Assembly (NCBI GenBank): GCA_963971575.1
Contig: OZ020625.1
Location: 21,194,474 to 21,258,473, forward strand
DNA: 64,000 nt
Source: Liopterus haemorrhoidalis
Taxonomy: Eukaryota > Arthropoda > Insecta > Coleoptera > Dytiscidae
Direction: 5' to 3'
In this document: in pieces, positions 10,601 through 21,845 of the stretch
Numbering within the stretch: position 1 is the first letter of the stretch
Layout: every line of letters starts with the position of its first letter
The notes under the pieces: model-generated
Seen by the model: the letters and a program-made list of their open reading frames with translations, nothing else
What the model was told of the DNA's origin: nothing
Database searches by the model: none
Made by a program: the position numbers and the translations under genes

Positions 10601-10980
10601 AGGCAGTTTTATTGGTTTAAGCGGAACTAGATTCTCAAATCTAGTAACTTTTACCGATTGATTGAAGCTTTTGATTATTTTGTTTAGGACAACCTACTTC
10701 AATTTATAAAAAATTAGCTATTGACAATTTAAGAAAATTTAAATTGCATTTAGTTCCGCGTAAAGGTTTGTAATAGCCTATACATGCAATAAATATGTAT
10801 AGGCGGTTTTATTGGTTTAAGTGGAACTAAATTTTCAAATCTAGTAACTTTTACCGATTGATTGAAGCTTTTGGTTATTTTGTTTAGGACAGCCGAAATA
10901 AATCTATAAAAAATTAACTAATGACTACTTAAGAAAATTTAAATTGCACTTAGTTCCGCGTAAAGGTTTGTAATAGCCTA
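10601..10980. repeat. Two tandem copies of inverted-repeat family B'
   Basis: Copies at 10601-10780 and 10801-10980, period 200 bp, each running from ggttttattggtttaagcgg-like sequence to tagttccgcgtaaagg...tagccta. Both are followed by a 20-bp segment reading tacatgcaataaatatgtat or a near match. The core (aactagatttt, gattgaagcttttg) is shared with family B at 58384 and elsewhere. Confidence 0.7.
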
Positions 10981-11331
10981 TACATACAATAAATATGTAT
11001 AGGCGTTTGTAGTACAGTACTCTAACCAATGAGGAGTGAGCTTTATATTTTTGAATATTCGAATATGCCCGAGCATTCCCGATCTTAGCGAGATAAACCA
11101 TTCTATTTAAGAGCGCGTCGATTTGAAATCCGAGGGCAAAAATATTCAATATATCGCATTATATAATATTAATATTTTACTTATTAAAAATGTATATAAA
11201 TAAATATGTTTCATCAATAAAATCATCAAAAAAATCGTACATCTGATACCAAGAAGTCGTACATCGTACACATGCAAAAATAATCGTACAAATACGATTT
11301 AAATCGTACATCTAGCAACACTGATTGCAGT

Positions 11332-11705
11332 ATTTAGTACAATTTAGTTTTTTGGTCATACCTACAGATCTTCATAAAAGGAAAAGAAGAAACCTGAAAT
11401 TTTTGACGTAAAGCGAATATCCTAGAATTTAGTTAGTTAGTTAGTTAATATTTTTGGCGCACAGCGACAAAGGCTATTTGCACCTAAAGCAGCCCATCTA
11501 AATGTCTAAGCTACATAATAAAAACAAAAAAATAGACAATAAATAAATAAAATCATGAAAATAACAAATACTCAATAAAAGAAATCTGGCACGGACAAAT
11601 ACAAATAAATACAATAAAAAGTCCGGTTGAAAAAAAGAGATTCAGGGTGATGATAAGAGGCTGTAAAGGGGCCAATTACCATCGAATATCGCAGTCAATA
11701 ACTAG
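11332..11705. other. No gene seen
   Basis: Unique-looking AT-rich sequence between the hAT-type element and the solo LTR. It has a ttag repeat (about 11430-11446) and A-rich stretches. Nothing codes. Confidence 0.4.
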
Positions 11706-12352
11706 AACACTGTCGCGCCCGTGTAGCGCAAACAAAAATATTATCGCTATTTTCCAGACACCCGGTATAATATTCTTATATTAATTTTCAGACCGAACAT
11801 TTCTTACAAATTGTAAGTTTGGACTGGTTGGTCTCCGCTAATGCGGTGATTTCTCCCGCAACTTATTATTGCAGCAAACTTGTGACAGTGAACATCCTAT
11901 TTGTGTTTTTTGTGATTTTTTACGTTCTTTTCGAACAATGTGGGCCATCAGCGCCAAATATAGTCATAAGATTTGCGGATCTCTGGCCTCCTATAATCCG
12001 AGTGATTATCTGGCTACCTGCCAGCAAACCAGAAGAATTTCGGACGATTTCCAGATTCTTCCTGGATCACAGCAACCCAAGGGACTTTCTGCACCCCCTG
12101 CTGTCACCTAAGTATCTCTTTTACAATCTTATTTGTAAATAAGATACGTGTAAGTAGAAAATCATATTAATATTCACTTTAATTACAACTTCATTTGTTT
12201 CCAAAACCACGTGTTTTGAACAAAGGATAGTTTTTTTTTGCTATTTAAGAGCTTTCTACCCCTAAATTATCAGGGTGTGTGTGTATCTGATACACTCTAG
12301 CAGATTGCCCGTTTTTTTACGGCATCTTTTTAATGTATTTAATGTTGTGAAT

Positions 12353-13324
12353 TAGAGATGGGTCGTTCATGAACGAACCGGCTCACTGAGCCGGCTCAGT
12401 ACACTGACTGAAGTGACACGGTTCACCAAATTGAAATGAGCCGGCTCACGGCTCATTGTATAGTTTCAAGTTTCAAGAATACGATAGGTCGGGCGATTGT
12501 GAACAGTGACCGGAGTGATCCGGATCTGGGTCGATGTCATGTTGAACTTCGCGAGAACTTGGCTTGTAATGTATTATCATAAAGTGTATTTTGTCATCAA
12601 TTTGTAGGGCAGTTTATTTGAAACTAATCGGCTTAGTCTGTATTTTCTTACAACCATACTATATAAAAATATTAAAAATATTGCCCAAATCCCAGATGTC
12701 CGATTTATAAGGGCATTAAACATCGCCATAAACTTAACACATCTGGTTTAAAATACAGTAGCTACATAAAGTGAATTGTTTGTTTCAAAAATGTTAGATA
12801 AGAGTCGGGGCTAAACGACCTGTGTCTCGGGATCATGTTTAAAAGAACCGGCTCTAAGCAAGAGCCGGCTCTAAGCGACGTTCTACCTACGACCGAACGA
12901 CCGACCGACCTGTGTCTCGGGATCATGTTTACAAGAACCGGCTCTAAGCAAGAGTCGGCACTAAGCGACGTTGTACCTACGACCGAACGACCGACCGACC
13001 TGTGTCTCGGGATCATGTTTACAGTTCATATATTGCAAGAACCGGCTCTAGGCAAGAGCCGACTGTAAACGACGTTCTACCTACGACCGAACGACCGACC
13101 GACCTGTGTCTCGGGATCATATTTACAGTTCATATATTGCAAGAACCGGCTCTAAGCAAGAATCGGCTCTAAGCGACTTTCTACCTACGAACTAACGACC
13201 GTCCTGTGTTTTGGAAACATGTTTACTTAACCGGATCACTGAGCCGGATTAATGAACCGGCTCAACAAACTGAACGACCTCCACTGATCCGGTTCCGCAA
13301 ACTGAGCCGAAATTCCCATCTCTA
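12353..13324. mobile_element. hAT-like non-autonomous element with internal tandem repeats
   Basis: Ends TAGAGATGGG and CCCATCTCTA, with the 8-bp duplication TTGTGAAT at 12345-12352 and 13325-13332. Rich in the palindrome AGCCGGCTC. No coding sequence; apparent short frames follow the repeat. Confidence 0.85.
12819..13225. repeat. Five-copy tandem repeat of 90-104 bp inside the hAT element
   Basis: The phrase cctgtgtctcgggatcat recurs at 12819, 12909, 12999 and 13103, with a decayed copy at 13203. Each unit holds an aaccggctctaagcaagag block and a cgaacgaccgaccgacc block. The third and fourth units carry an extra 14 bp (agttcatatattgc). Confidence 0.85.
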
Positions 13325-14432
13325 TTGTGAATGCATTTTAAATTCAAATTTATTAATTATTATTAATTTCATATTTCTAGTCGTTTGAGACTAGTTGTTT
13401 AACCCACAGCGTGTTTCGGACAACACCAGTGGCGTACTTCTTTATTATTTTCATTTAGATAAAGTATTACTAATTGTTTTACATTTAGTTAACCTACCCA
13501 TTAATTGTATTTTTATTGTTGCATTTGCAATTGGGGTTTACTTCTTTGTTACGCATGCCAGTTTGGCCATAGCTAGTCAACAGTTTGTATATATTAGCAT
13601 ATTTCTTAGAGTTTAATTGTTCAATATTAACTATTTATATTTTCTTTCTTCATATACAAACTGTTGGTTCGCTCACATGTACCAGTTTAATGCATATTTT
13701 TGTAAATACTGTATATTTATAACATTTTATACAATTGAGGATATTTTTTGTGTCTTAAGTTTCTCACCCCAATGTAATTTGGTTGTGTCGGGGAGAAACT
13801 ATCAAACGCCAAGAAATTTATGTGTGCTTCTCCTACAATTCGCACCTCTAAAAATGTAGAATTTATATCACACGTCTACCGGGTGATCCATTAATTTCTG
13901 TAAATTATTTTCTATCACGCCTTTTATGGTAATTTTCGAGTGAGACTGGCTAAAATACATTCAATACTTTTCCTAATTTAATTTTGTTCGTAAAATTATT
14001 TCAATAAATTCTCCGGTTACTCAAGTGCAGCCCGTAGGTTCCTCGTTTGTTTAGGGACTCAAGAGGAGAGGTTGGTGGTCGTTTATTCCTTCTAATTCAC
14101 ACTGTGGGCCTCGCCGTTTCTACCTATATGTTCCGAGGGTGAACCATTCCAACTTGTGTAAGTCTTCGAGAGAAACCCCTTGAAGTAAAGTACGTCTCTA
14201 CCTACCTGTCTCCCTTTTTGTGTTCGCGATCTGCACTGGAGTAACTCGCCTGTTTTTAGCCAGCTCTCTTATTTGTCTCAGGTCGTTCGGTGCGTCTACA
14301 GCCACCTTACGCCTCCTGTGCAATTCTTTATTCCCGTCACGTGCGGGGGGTCACACGAATCTTTTTCGTTGCCCTAGTTGACGTCTGGCACCTTTCTCTT
14401 TCGAACCGGAACGGTGCGGGCGCCACAAACAC

Positions 14433-14992
14433 ATTAAAATAAGGTGCAAGACTTCACACATAAAACAGTAAGTTCGATTCTCTCAGGATGAAGCTGCAAT
14501 AAAGCGGCCCGAACTGCTGCACGGCTGTTCGTCTCATGGCGAAGTAATAATAACGTGGAATTATTTAAATAGATTTGTGCACTAAAATTAATACTTTGTG
14601 CATTAAAATAAAAAATATTTGGCATTAAATAAATATATCTATTTAAAACAAAAATTAAAAATTGAGCAATATTTTATTAATAGTGTGCTTTAAAATGATT
14701 TTTTTGTGCATTAAAATATTAAAAAATGTACATTTAATAAATATTTTTACTTTAAATAAAAAATACTATAATGGGGATAGATTTTATCATAATGTGAATG
14801 TCTTTTTGGCCCTCGGGCCAAGACGCAGAAATGATATCAGATATAAGCTTGTTATTGCCCAATATATGTACATATTATTTAAAAATATTTAAAAAAAAAC
14901 TCTTTTTATTAAATTGTCATCATGTTTTATTAACGCAAAATCAAAATCAATACATTTAAAAAATGTATTTAAAAAAACATTAAAAGAATATA
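14433..14992. other. No gene seen
   Basis: AT-rich sequence between the solo LTR and a mariner. It has several ttaaaata-type repeats, with no motif or coding signal. Confidence 0.4.
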
Positions 14993-16304
14993 CAAGGTGT
15001 CTCAAAAGAAATTTTATATTTATTTAGCTTACTGCGTGAACGCAACGTATCCGAGGGGCGCGGGGGTTATGTCAATCGGTAGCCTGGCTCTTGGGAATTC
15101 AGTCGCTATGGAGCGTTTCTCGGGAGCAGACCGCGCGTTATGCGTGCGAGAGTTTTACAAAAACATATATTCGGCGACTGTAGCGCGTAGAAAATACTGC
15201 AGTATTCGAGGTTTTCGCCACTTAAATGATGCGCCAAGCATTCCTCTCATTCGACATTGGGTTAAAAAGTTTGAAGAGACTGGTACAACGCTGGATAAAT
15301 CAAAATCCGGGCGACCTAGGTCATCAAGAACGGTAGAAAACGTGGAGAATGTTAATCAGTCTGTTCGTGACGACCCGAACCTTTCAATTCGGAAGTGCGC
15401 AAGTGCTTTAAATGTGCATAGATCATCATTACATCGCATTATGCACAAAGACCTAAAGCTGCACCCCTACAAAATTCAATTGGTGTAAGAATTAAAGCCC
15501 CAAGATGCCAGAGTCAGAGGCTTAATTTCGTAAATCAGGTGATTGAGCGATTTTCAACGTTTACCAACATTTTGTTTTCGGATGAAGCTCATTTTCATCT
15601 TAATGGCCACGTAAATAAGCAGAACTGCCGCTACTGGAGTGCAACGAATCCGAAACGCAAACATCAGAAACCCCTACATTCGCCTAAAGTGACCGTATGG
15701 GCTGCGATGTCGGAGCAAGGAATTAGCGGCCCTTACTTTTTTGAAGACGAAAGGGGCCGTGCAGTTACAGTGAATTCAGAGCGTTATGTGGAGATGTTAG
15801 ACAACTTCTTGGTACCTGAACAGCAAAACTTTCCTCGCTATAACCAAAGAACAGGGTTCCAACAGGACGGAGCAACTTCACACACGTCCAATATGTCTCT
15901 GCCACGTGTTCGTGAAATTTTCTCAGGCAAATTGATCTCCTGGAGAGGTGACATAAATTGGGCTCCACGCAGTCCAGATTTAACCCCTATGGACTTTTTC
16001 CTATGGGGTTATCTTAAATCTAAAGTTTACGCCAATAAACCGACTTCACTGGCGCATTTGAAAGAAAATATCCGTCACGAAATGGCAGCCATCCCTGAGT
16101 CCACCTGCCGAGACGTCATAAGTAATTTTACTGTTCGATTAAATGAGTGCCGAGAACGCGAGGGTCTACATTTAGACGATATTATTTTTAAGAAATAAAT
16201 CCCCAAAAAGTGTATTTTAATAATTAATAAACATTTTTTCTATATACGGCTTACTTTTTTTTTAATCGATCCACTAAATATAAAATTTCTTTTGAGACAC
16301 CTTT
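14993..16304 (+). mobile_element. Mariner-type transposon, D-D spacing 41, copy 1
   Basis: Inverted ends CAAGGTGTCTCAAAAGAAAT at 14993 and ATTTCTTTTGAGACACC before 16304, with TA at 14991-14992 and 16305-16306. Length is 1312 bp. The same family occurs at 47212-52621, and a related short one at 25390-25954. Confidence 0.9.
15069..16198 (+). pseudogene. Mariner (DD41D-type) transposase, broken
   Basis: N-terminal part 15069-15488: MERFSGADRALCVREFYKN starts the first helix-turn-helix, followed by KSGRPRSS and a second HTH (SIRKCASALNVHRSSLH). A stop at 15486-15488 (TAA, where the sister copy has CAA) is followed by a small frame change, and the catalytic part runs 15539-16198. Catalytic motifs: FSDEAHFHLNG (first D), QQDGATSHTS (second D), SPDLTPMDFFLWG (third D). 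There are 41 residues between the second and third Asp, against 34 in classical mariner, which places it with the DD41D groups known in insects. Only the two small lesions prevent expression. Confidence 0.88.
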
Positions 16305-16454
16305 TATAATAATAATAAATTTTTTTAGCACTTGCTATTATTTTTTCTAAATCTAACTACATAAACTTAACATAAACATGAAGAAAATAATTAATAAAAA
16401 TTTACATTTTTATGTTTTAGAATCACTTACATAATTTGGTATTTAAGTAATATA

Positions 16455-17494
16455 CGAGGTCTGTTCAAAAAGTATCGCGAATTTTAAATTTCCGCGGGTT
16501 ACGTATATTCGATTTTCGATTTTTTTGTGGCGTTATATTGGTACTCATGTCCCTCACTTCTGCCGACAAGTTCGGCTATTTTGAATGTTCAGTTAATTTT
16601 TGACAGTTGCTTTGCTTGCACGTGTTTTGGCTCGTCTTCGATTTTTGCCTATACCAAAAAATGGATCAAAGAATCTGTATCAAATTTTGTGTGAAAAACA
16701 AAATTAAGTGCGCGGACGCATTCCAAACGTTGACTGTGGCATATGGTGAAGCTACCTTGGACCGAAGCAACATTTATCGGTGGTACAAAATGTTCTCAGA
16801 GGGCCGAGAAGATGTTAACGACGAAGAGCGTGCCGGACGCCCGAGCACGTCAACAACAGACGAAAACATTGATGAAGTGAAGAAAATAGTATTGGCCAAT
16901 CGTCGAATCACCGTTAGAGAAGTTGCTGAAGACGTAAACATATTGATTGGCTCGTGCCATTCGATTTTTACCAATGATTTGGGCATGAGACGGGTCGCCG
17001 CGAAATTCGTACCAAAATTGCTCAATTTAGACCAAAAACAGCATCGCATTAACATTGCTAAGGAGCTGTTGGACTCTGTCCGCGACGACCCAAATTCGCT
17101 CCAGAGGGTCATAACTGGTGACGAATCATGGGTTTATGGTTATGACGTGGAAACCAAAGCACAATCGTCCCACAACAACACACTAATAATGCCGCAGTCA
17201 CCGTATTCCCCAGATCTGGCCCCCTGTGACTTTTTCTTGTTCCCGAAACTGAAGAGGCCCATGAAAGGACGACGCTACGCTACGAATGAGGAGATAAAGA
17301 CGGCATCGAAGGAAGAGCTGAACAAGATCACAAAAAAAGATTTTTTCAAGTGCTTCGAGGATTGGAAAAAACGTTGGCACAAGTGTATAATATCTGGTGG
17401 GGATTACTTTGAAGGGGACAAAATAGATATTCAGGAATAAATAAATAATTTTTGAAAAAACACAAAATTCGCGATACTTTTTGAACAGACCTCG
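16455..17494 (+). mobile_element. Mariner transposon, internal deletion derivative
   Basis: Perfect-looking inverted ends CGAGGTCTGTTCAAAAAGTA and TACTTTTTGAACAGACCTCG, with TA on both sides (16453-16454, 17495-17496). At 1040 bp it is shorter than the usual 1.3 kb because the middle of the gene is missing. Confidence 0.92.
16661..17440 (+). CDS. Mariner transposase lacking the second catalytic Asp
   Basis: 259 codons from ATG 16661 with no stop. Order: paired HTH DNA-binding region (start MDQRICIKFCVKNKIKCADA, RAGRPSTS at the hinge, then ITVREVAEDVNI), the linker motif RRVAAKFVPKLL, first catalytic block VITGDESWVYGYD, then directly SPYSPDLAPCDFFLFPKLK with the last catalytic Asp. About 90 residues that normally hold the HDNAPAH block are missing, in frame, at about residues 169-177. 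The product could still bind the terminal repeats but should not cut; a repressor-like effect is inference. Mariner usually has about 345 residues. Confidence 0.85.
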   Translation: MDQRICIKFCVKNKIKCADAFQTLTVAYGEATLDRSNIYRWYKMFSEGREDVNDEERAGRPSTSTTDENIDEVKKIVLANRRITVREVAEDVNILIGSCHSIFTNDLGMRRVAAKFVPKLLNLDQKQHRINIAKELLDSVRDDPNSLQRVITGDESWVYGYDVETKAQSSHNNTLIMPQSPYSPDLAPCDFFLFPKLKRPMKGRRYATNEEIKTASKEELNKITKKDFFKCFEDWKKRWHKCIISGGDYFEGDKIDIQE

Positions 17495-17496
17495 TA

Positions 17497-17953
17497 CATG
17501 TGGTATATTCGTGGGCGGACAAAATGTCTCCGGACAAAATGTCCCTAGATAAAATGTCCTGGATAAAATGTCCCCAACTTAAAGGTTTCCGATCTAGATA
17601 TCATTAAATATATTACAAATATTTTTGTACGAATGCATATGACTCAAGGATACAGATACCGTTGAGCGCTGCAGTAGGTAGTTGCGAACACCACACAATA
17701 ATCTAATGCACAAGTTATTCATTCTAAAACACGTTTTATTTTTCTGGTGGTTCAAATAATTTATTGATTGCGCGCATTCGATGTTTAAGTGGCAATTTAA
17801 TTAAAATATTGCGCATATAATTTTTGTAATGCTCAAATATTAAACAAGCTGTTAATATATTTTATATAGGTTACAAATGTACTGCACATTTATTTTTTTA
17901 AGTATAAAAATATAATATAAAAGGAACATTTAAATTCATTAAATACACAAACC
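17497..17953. other. Short degenerate repeats, no gene
   Basis: At 17515-17576 the phrase ataaaatgtcc/acaaaatgtcc occurs four times at spacings of 14-19 bp. The rest is AT-rich and featureless. Confidence 0.5.
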
Positions 17954-18251
17954 CAGCGTTTCCCAAACTTTTTTGACCGCGAACCGGTACGAAGTTTTAA
18001 AATTTTCGCGACCCACCTTATAAAAAAAAAACATTTATTTACAAAACAAATTTAATTTTAGTGCAGTAGCTTTTTAGTAATAAAGAGTAATAAATAGTAG
18101 TAAAGAATATAGTATAGTAATAAAGAGCACAAATACACACTATTCTAGTGATTAACTGACGTAAAAAAAATAATATGTACAAAAAAAATCTTTTGTGTTT
18201 TTACAATTTTTTTCACGTGCCGGGTCGCGACCCACACTTTGGGAAACGCTG
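17954..18251. mobile_element. hAT MITE
   Basis: Ends CAGCGTTTCCCAAACTTT and AAGTGTGGGTCGCG-side TTTGGGAAACGCTG; 8-bp duplication CACAAACC at 17946-17953 and 18252-18259. 298 bp, non-coding. Confidence 0.9.
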
Positions 18252-18503
18252 CACAAACCTGTATTTTAATGCCGTTCTTTTTTTAATATTGCAGAAAAAA
18301 TATATATATTTAACAAAAAAATTATTTATTGCACATTTACTTTTTTGATTACAATGGTAATTTGTTTATTGCACAATTATTTTATAAAATACTTACAAAA
18401 AATGCACAATTTATTTTATATATTGCGCATTTAAATTGTAATGATAATAAACTATGCACATCTTTGTATGTCCAGCGTTTAATAATAATAATAATAAACA
18501 TTT

Positions 18504-19905
18504 GTGTCCAGGTTGTCACTCTTATTAAGCAGGCCCTTCGCAGTCTGGCAAAAACAAGATCGCTGCCACAAACATGCTTGCTGTCCCATTAATTTCATAC
18601 ACTTTTGGTGTAATGAAATGGAATGTTGATGATCTTAAGGATCTCGACAGAAGAACCAGAAAGATCATGAATATCAACCGAAGTCTTCACCCGAAATCTT
18701 CTGTGCAGCGCATTTACCTCCCTCGTCAAAATGGGGGTCGGGGATTACTAAATCTGGAGTGTTTGCACGATCGACTCGTCCTGGTTACAGCTAACACTAT
18801 CCTCAGAAGTCAGGACTCACTATTACAATTCGTTAGTGAGCACGAATTTAGTGGCAAAGGGGCGTTTCTTTACCAGGCAGTGCGAAGAGCAGCAACGAGA
18901 TTTAACCTGACAGACTTGAGTCCCGTCAGGGAAAACGCTGGAATACAACTCTCTCGGAAGGAGTACAACAGAGTTACCAGTTCGGTGAAACGAGGCGAGA
19001 CAGACATGTTGACAAAAGAACACATGAGTAAAAGTATGCACTCTGTGTTTTTCAAACACATTAAAAGTCTAGAGTTGTCCACCGAACTCACGTTCTCGTT
19101 TCTTAAGTCTGCTGATTTGAAATCGAAAACAGAAGGTTTTGTGTTTGCGTGTCAGGATGGTGTTATAAATACTTTGGCGTACAGGGCCCGCATATTCCAA
19201 ATAGCGGAGTCCACACTCTGTAGGCTGTGCCACCACCATTCTGAAACGATTATGCACATTCTGTCTGCTTGTCCATCTCTTGCAGCGTCGAGCTTCGTGT
19301 CTCGACATAATGCTGCTCTCCGCGTGCTCTACTATCATCTTAGACATGCCTATGGTATTGACCAAATACCGGTTATACCGTACGTCCTTCTGACATAGAA
19401 TCGGTGGTAGAAAATTCCAAGTGCCGATTTATTGGAATTACTCATTCCCCACCTCGAGGTTACTGACAGCCACTAAGCCGGACATAACCCTCCTGGATAT
19501 CGAGACCAAACAGATGTTTGTGATCGAATTCTCAAGTCCAGCTGAGAAGAATATCTCTCTCAAGGAGGAAAAGAGGTCCAAGTATATGGATCTCTTGTCC
19601 GAGCTTAGAAAGCTGTATCCCGGGTATAAAGTTAAGCTTGTAATCCTGATGGTGTTTTGGGTGGTATAAAAGCCTCCTATCGAAAGGAAATCGAGTCCAT
19701 TCCCGCCAGCAGATCTTCTGCCAACTCTTTGATCTGCAGGATGCAGAAAGCAGTGCTTCTCGGGTTACTCCGCATTGTGCGGGCACTGGATCTGGCGTAA
19801 TTTTCCGCGGCAGCATATCGCCACTAGTCTCTAGTATGACGCGGCTCAAAAGGTTGCTGAAGTTTGAGATTAGTGGACGCTTGTCAAGACCTGACAAACT
19901 CCATA
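18504..19905 (+). mobile_element. R4/Dong-like LINE with restriction-like endonuclease, 5'-truncated
   Basis: Flanked by the direct repeat AATAAACATTT (18493-18503 and 19906-19916), taken as the target duplication. The left copy is the end of a (TAA)n run, which is the (TTA)n tail of the minus-strand LINE. The last 330 bp recur at 61274-61604 on the other strand, again touching a (TTA)n array. Targeting of TAA repeats is known for Dong elements. Confidence 0.75.
18574..19669 (+). pseudogene. R4/Dong-like RT C-terminus, zinc knuckle and endonuclease
   Basis: 18574-19398 is open (VPLISYTFGV, RKIMNINRSLHPKSS, LPRQNGGRGLLNLE, the conserved region after the RT thumb). A CCHC motif CRLCHHHSETIMHILSAC lies near its end. 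After two frame changes at about 19390-19440, 19441-19669 encodes the restriction-like endonuclease core KPDITLLDIETKQ...VIEFSSP with K-P-D...D...E order, then KYMDLLSELRKLYPGY. A C-terminal nuclease rather than an N-terminal one separates this from the other LINEs here and fits the R2/R4 lineage. The RT catalytic core is missing by 5' truncation. Confidence 0.8.
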
Positions 19906-19969
19906 AATAAACATTTATTTAACTTCAAAACAATACAAGTTAAGTCACAAAAAAAAATCATAATAGGTT

Positions 19970-21284
19970 TTACAAAAGATGATTTACAAATTCATTTAAA
20001 GAATAATATGACTTACTAGCTAAGATATTTTTAAAAGAAAGTTTAAATTGTTTTAAATTTTTATTTCTAATTGAAAGGGGGATTTTATTGAATATAGTGT
20101 AACCAATATTCATTTTGCTGGATACTTGCAATCGAGACCTTGGCACACTAAGATCTTCTTTGGAACGTATGTTGTAGGTATGGCACTCTTTGCGGGTTGA
20201 AAGATTTCCTCTACTCCTCTTTAGTTCTAGAGCTTGTAGCAAAATGAATTGCGAAAGAAGTGTCAGTATATTGTCTTCTAGCAGAGGTAGTGAACCTCTG
20301 CATCTGGTGAATACGAGTAAGTAAATTTGTGGTTATTTATTATCTGATTTTGTCGATTGTATTTTTGTCTATATTGTTTTGTGATTTTTGAAGTGTTGTG
20401 TTCTGACTCTGCTGCGCATGCTCCAGCATCGACAGACACCCCGCTTCTTCATCACGGACAATAGTGGACTAGCATTTTGGAAGTGTTGCGTACTGGCAGA
20501 GTTTGCGTCTGTTCCAGCTTCGCCAGACGTATCACTTCCCACGCTGCTCGAGTGCCGCGAGGGATTGTTGTTTTCTTTTTGCGGGGAAAAGGGGAGCATT
20601 TGTGTTGGTCTTGAAGTGTTGCGCCCTGCTAAGGTTTGCGTCCGTTCCAGCTAAGGCCGGGTGCAATACTTCATACCACGGATAGAGCAGGGTGGGAGAT
20701 CTTGTTCTAGCCCAAGGGTGGGGGTTTGACAGGCATTGGGAAGCGTTGCGCGCTGGCAAAGTTTGCGTCCGTTCCAGCTTCGCCAGACGTATCGCTTCTC
20801 ACGCGGATAGAGTGTCTTAAATACTGGCTTACAAGAAGAGGTTTCTGGTGCGTTTACTACAGCCCTTACAGCCTTCTTTTGTAATATAAATATCTTCTCT
20901 GCTTGTGGCGCACTGCCCCAGACTAATAGACCATAAGACATAATGGAATGGAACAATCTGTGATATACAGTCAAAGCTAAATCTTGGTCGGTTGTTTTTC
21001 TTATATGACGAATAGCATAAATTGCTCTGTTGAGTTTACCCTGATGAGACTTAGATGACACTTCCATGTCAATGCAGAGTCTATTCGTAAACCCAGAAAA
21101 TCGGTAACGCCAGGTATAGGGGATCTTCTATTGGACGTAAAGGTAATAGTCTGCGTTTTGCTATGGTTAAAAAATAAATAATTCTACTGGAACCACTTAG
21201 TAGCTTGGCAGTATCAAGCTTGATTTGTAACATACTTGCATCCCTGTCGTTCATCAGTAGAGTTGTGTCATCAGCGTATAACAC
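19970..21284 (-). pseudogene. LINE reverse transcriptase fragments
   Basis: Three separate open stretches on the minus strand belong to one RT: 21284-21081 (starts at the catalytic YADD), 21067-20651 (thumb, with IMSYGLLVWGSA and ILQKKAVRAVVNAPE) and 20242-19970 (C-terminus). The middle one runs from true protein into an inserted tandem-repeat block at about 20820. Frames differ, and several indels are needed to connect them. Confidence 0.7.
20390..20815. repeat. Degenerate tandem repeat block inserted in the LINE
   Basis: Four units start with gaagtgttg or gaagcgttgcg at 20390, 20480, 20613 and 20740. The phrase gtttgcgtccgttccagctt is shared by the later units. GC-rich against the surroundings. 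Its origin (satellite fragment or host repeat) cannot be told. Confidence 0.6.
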
Positions 21285-21286
21285 AC

Positions 21287-21845
21287 TGTTGCGATATTAT
21301 TGGGAAGATCCTAGGTCAGGATTACGACATCTAGACATTGTGACGGTCAGCTGTCTGATAAAAAAACTATTCGTCAGCGTCTGACGTATGTGACCTGATT
21401 ACGAAATTGCAGACATCGCAAATTTCGTAATGAGGAAATATTTTTCATGACGAGTGAATATTGGAACTGGGTTAAACTTTCGGTACTTAATAGATGGATG
21501 TCGAGAATATTGAGGTAGTAGAACATAGCCAACTCTGCTGCACATATTAGTCCAGAAGGTGACGACCGCGACACCGACGCCAGATTCTAGTATCGAGAGG
21601 GAAGCCAAGCAAGTAGTGACCATGTGAGTGGGAGAAGACGTCTCCAGGCTCCTCAACTCCCGGATGGGTAGCCCCCGCCTCGGAGATAGGTCCAAGCCGA
21701 TCCTGGCCAACACGGGGTGGACCGAAGACTTCCCCAACTCCATGGACCAATTCAAACATATATATTGTAAATGTAATATACATAATTAATAAATTTGTTA
21801 TGTTGAATCCAGGAGTTGTGTCTCAATCAAACCACCCACGTGACA
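21287..21845 (+). mobile_element. Possible solo LTR
   Basis: Begins TGTTGCGATATT and ends CCCACGTGACA (TG...CA). AATAAA at about 21789 lies 56 bp before the end, as in Gypsy-type LTRs. No clear target duplication is seen (flanks acac and atat), and a few RT codons of the host LINE seem lost at the site. Confidence 0.45.

Larger units (their letters stand above)
1702..11323. mobile_element. hAT-type element expanded by nested insertions
   Basis: The ends read CAGTGTTGCCAGATGG at 1702 and CATCTAGCAACACTG at 11309-11323. They are flanked by an identical 8-bp duplication, ATTGCAGT, at 1694-1701 and 11324-11331, the hAT signature. Both subterminal regions (about 1740-1815 and 11228-11312) are rich in the motif ATCGTA or its complement. 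No hAT transposase is left that I can see; most of the 9.6 kb is other elements, mainly the LINE at 4157-9184. Confidence 0.75.
11711..14427 (+). mobile_element. Solo LTR of an LTR retrotransposon, interrupted by a hAT element
   Basis: Begins TGTCGCGCCCG and ends CGGGCGCCACA, a TG...CA pair with short inverted ends, flanked by the 5-bp duplication AACAC (11706-11710 and 14428-14432). Without the inserted hAT it would be about 1.74 kb. A polyadenylation-like AATAAA lies at about 14003, as expected late in an LTR. No gag-pol is present, so the element was probably lost by recombination between its LTRs. The superfamily cannot be set from the LTR alone. Confidence 0.7.

Noticed and set aside
11819..12142. 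107-codon open frame in the solo LTR
   Set aside because: Overlaps another frame, no domain, lies in LTR U3-like sequence; chance.
12762..13068. Repetitive open frames on both strands with IPRHRSVGRSVVG-type text
   Set aside because: Produced by the 90-bp tandem repeat inside a hAT MITE.
13395..13859. Two adjacent hydrophobic open frames resembling membrane proteins
   Set aside because: AT-rich LTR sequence, no ATG context or homology pattern; hydrophobicity follows from T-richness.
21287..21845. Complete LTR retrotransposon
   Set aside because: Only a single LTR-like segment, no internal region, no duplication; kept as a tentative solo LTR.
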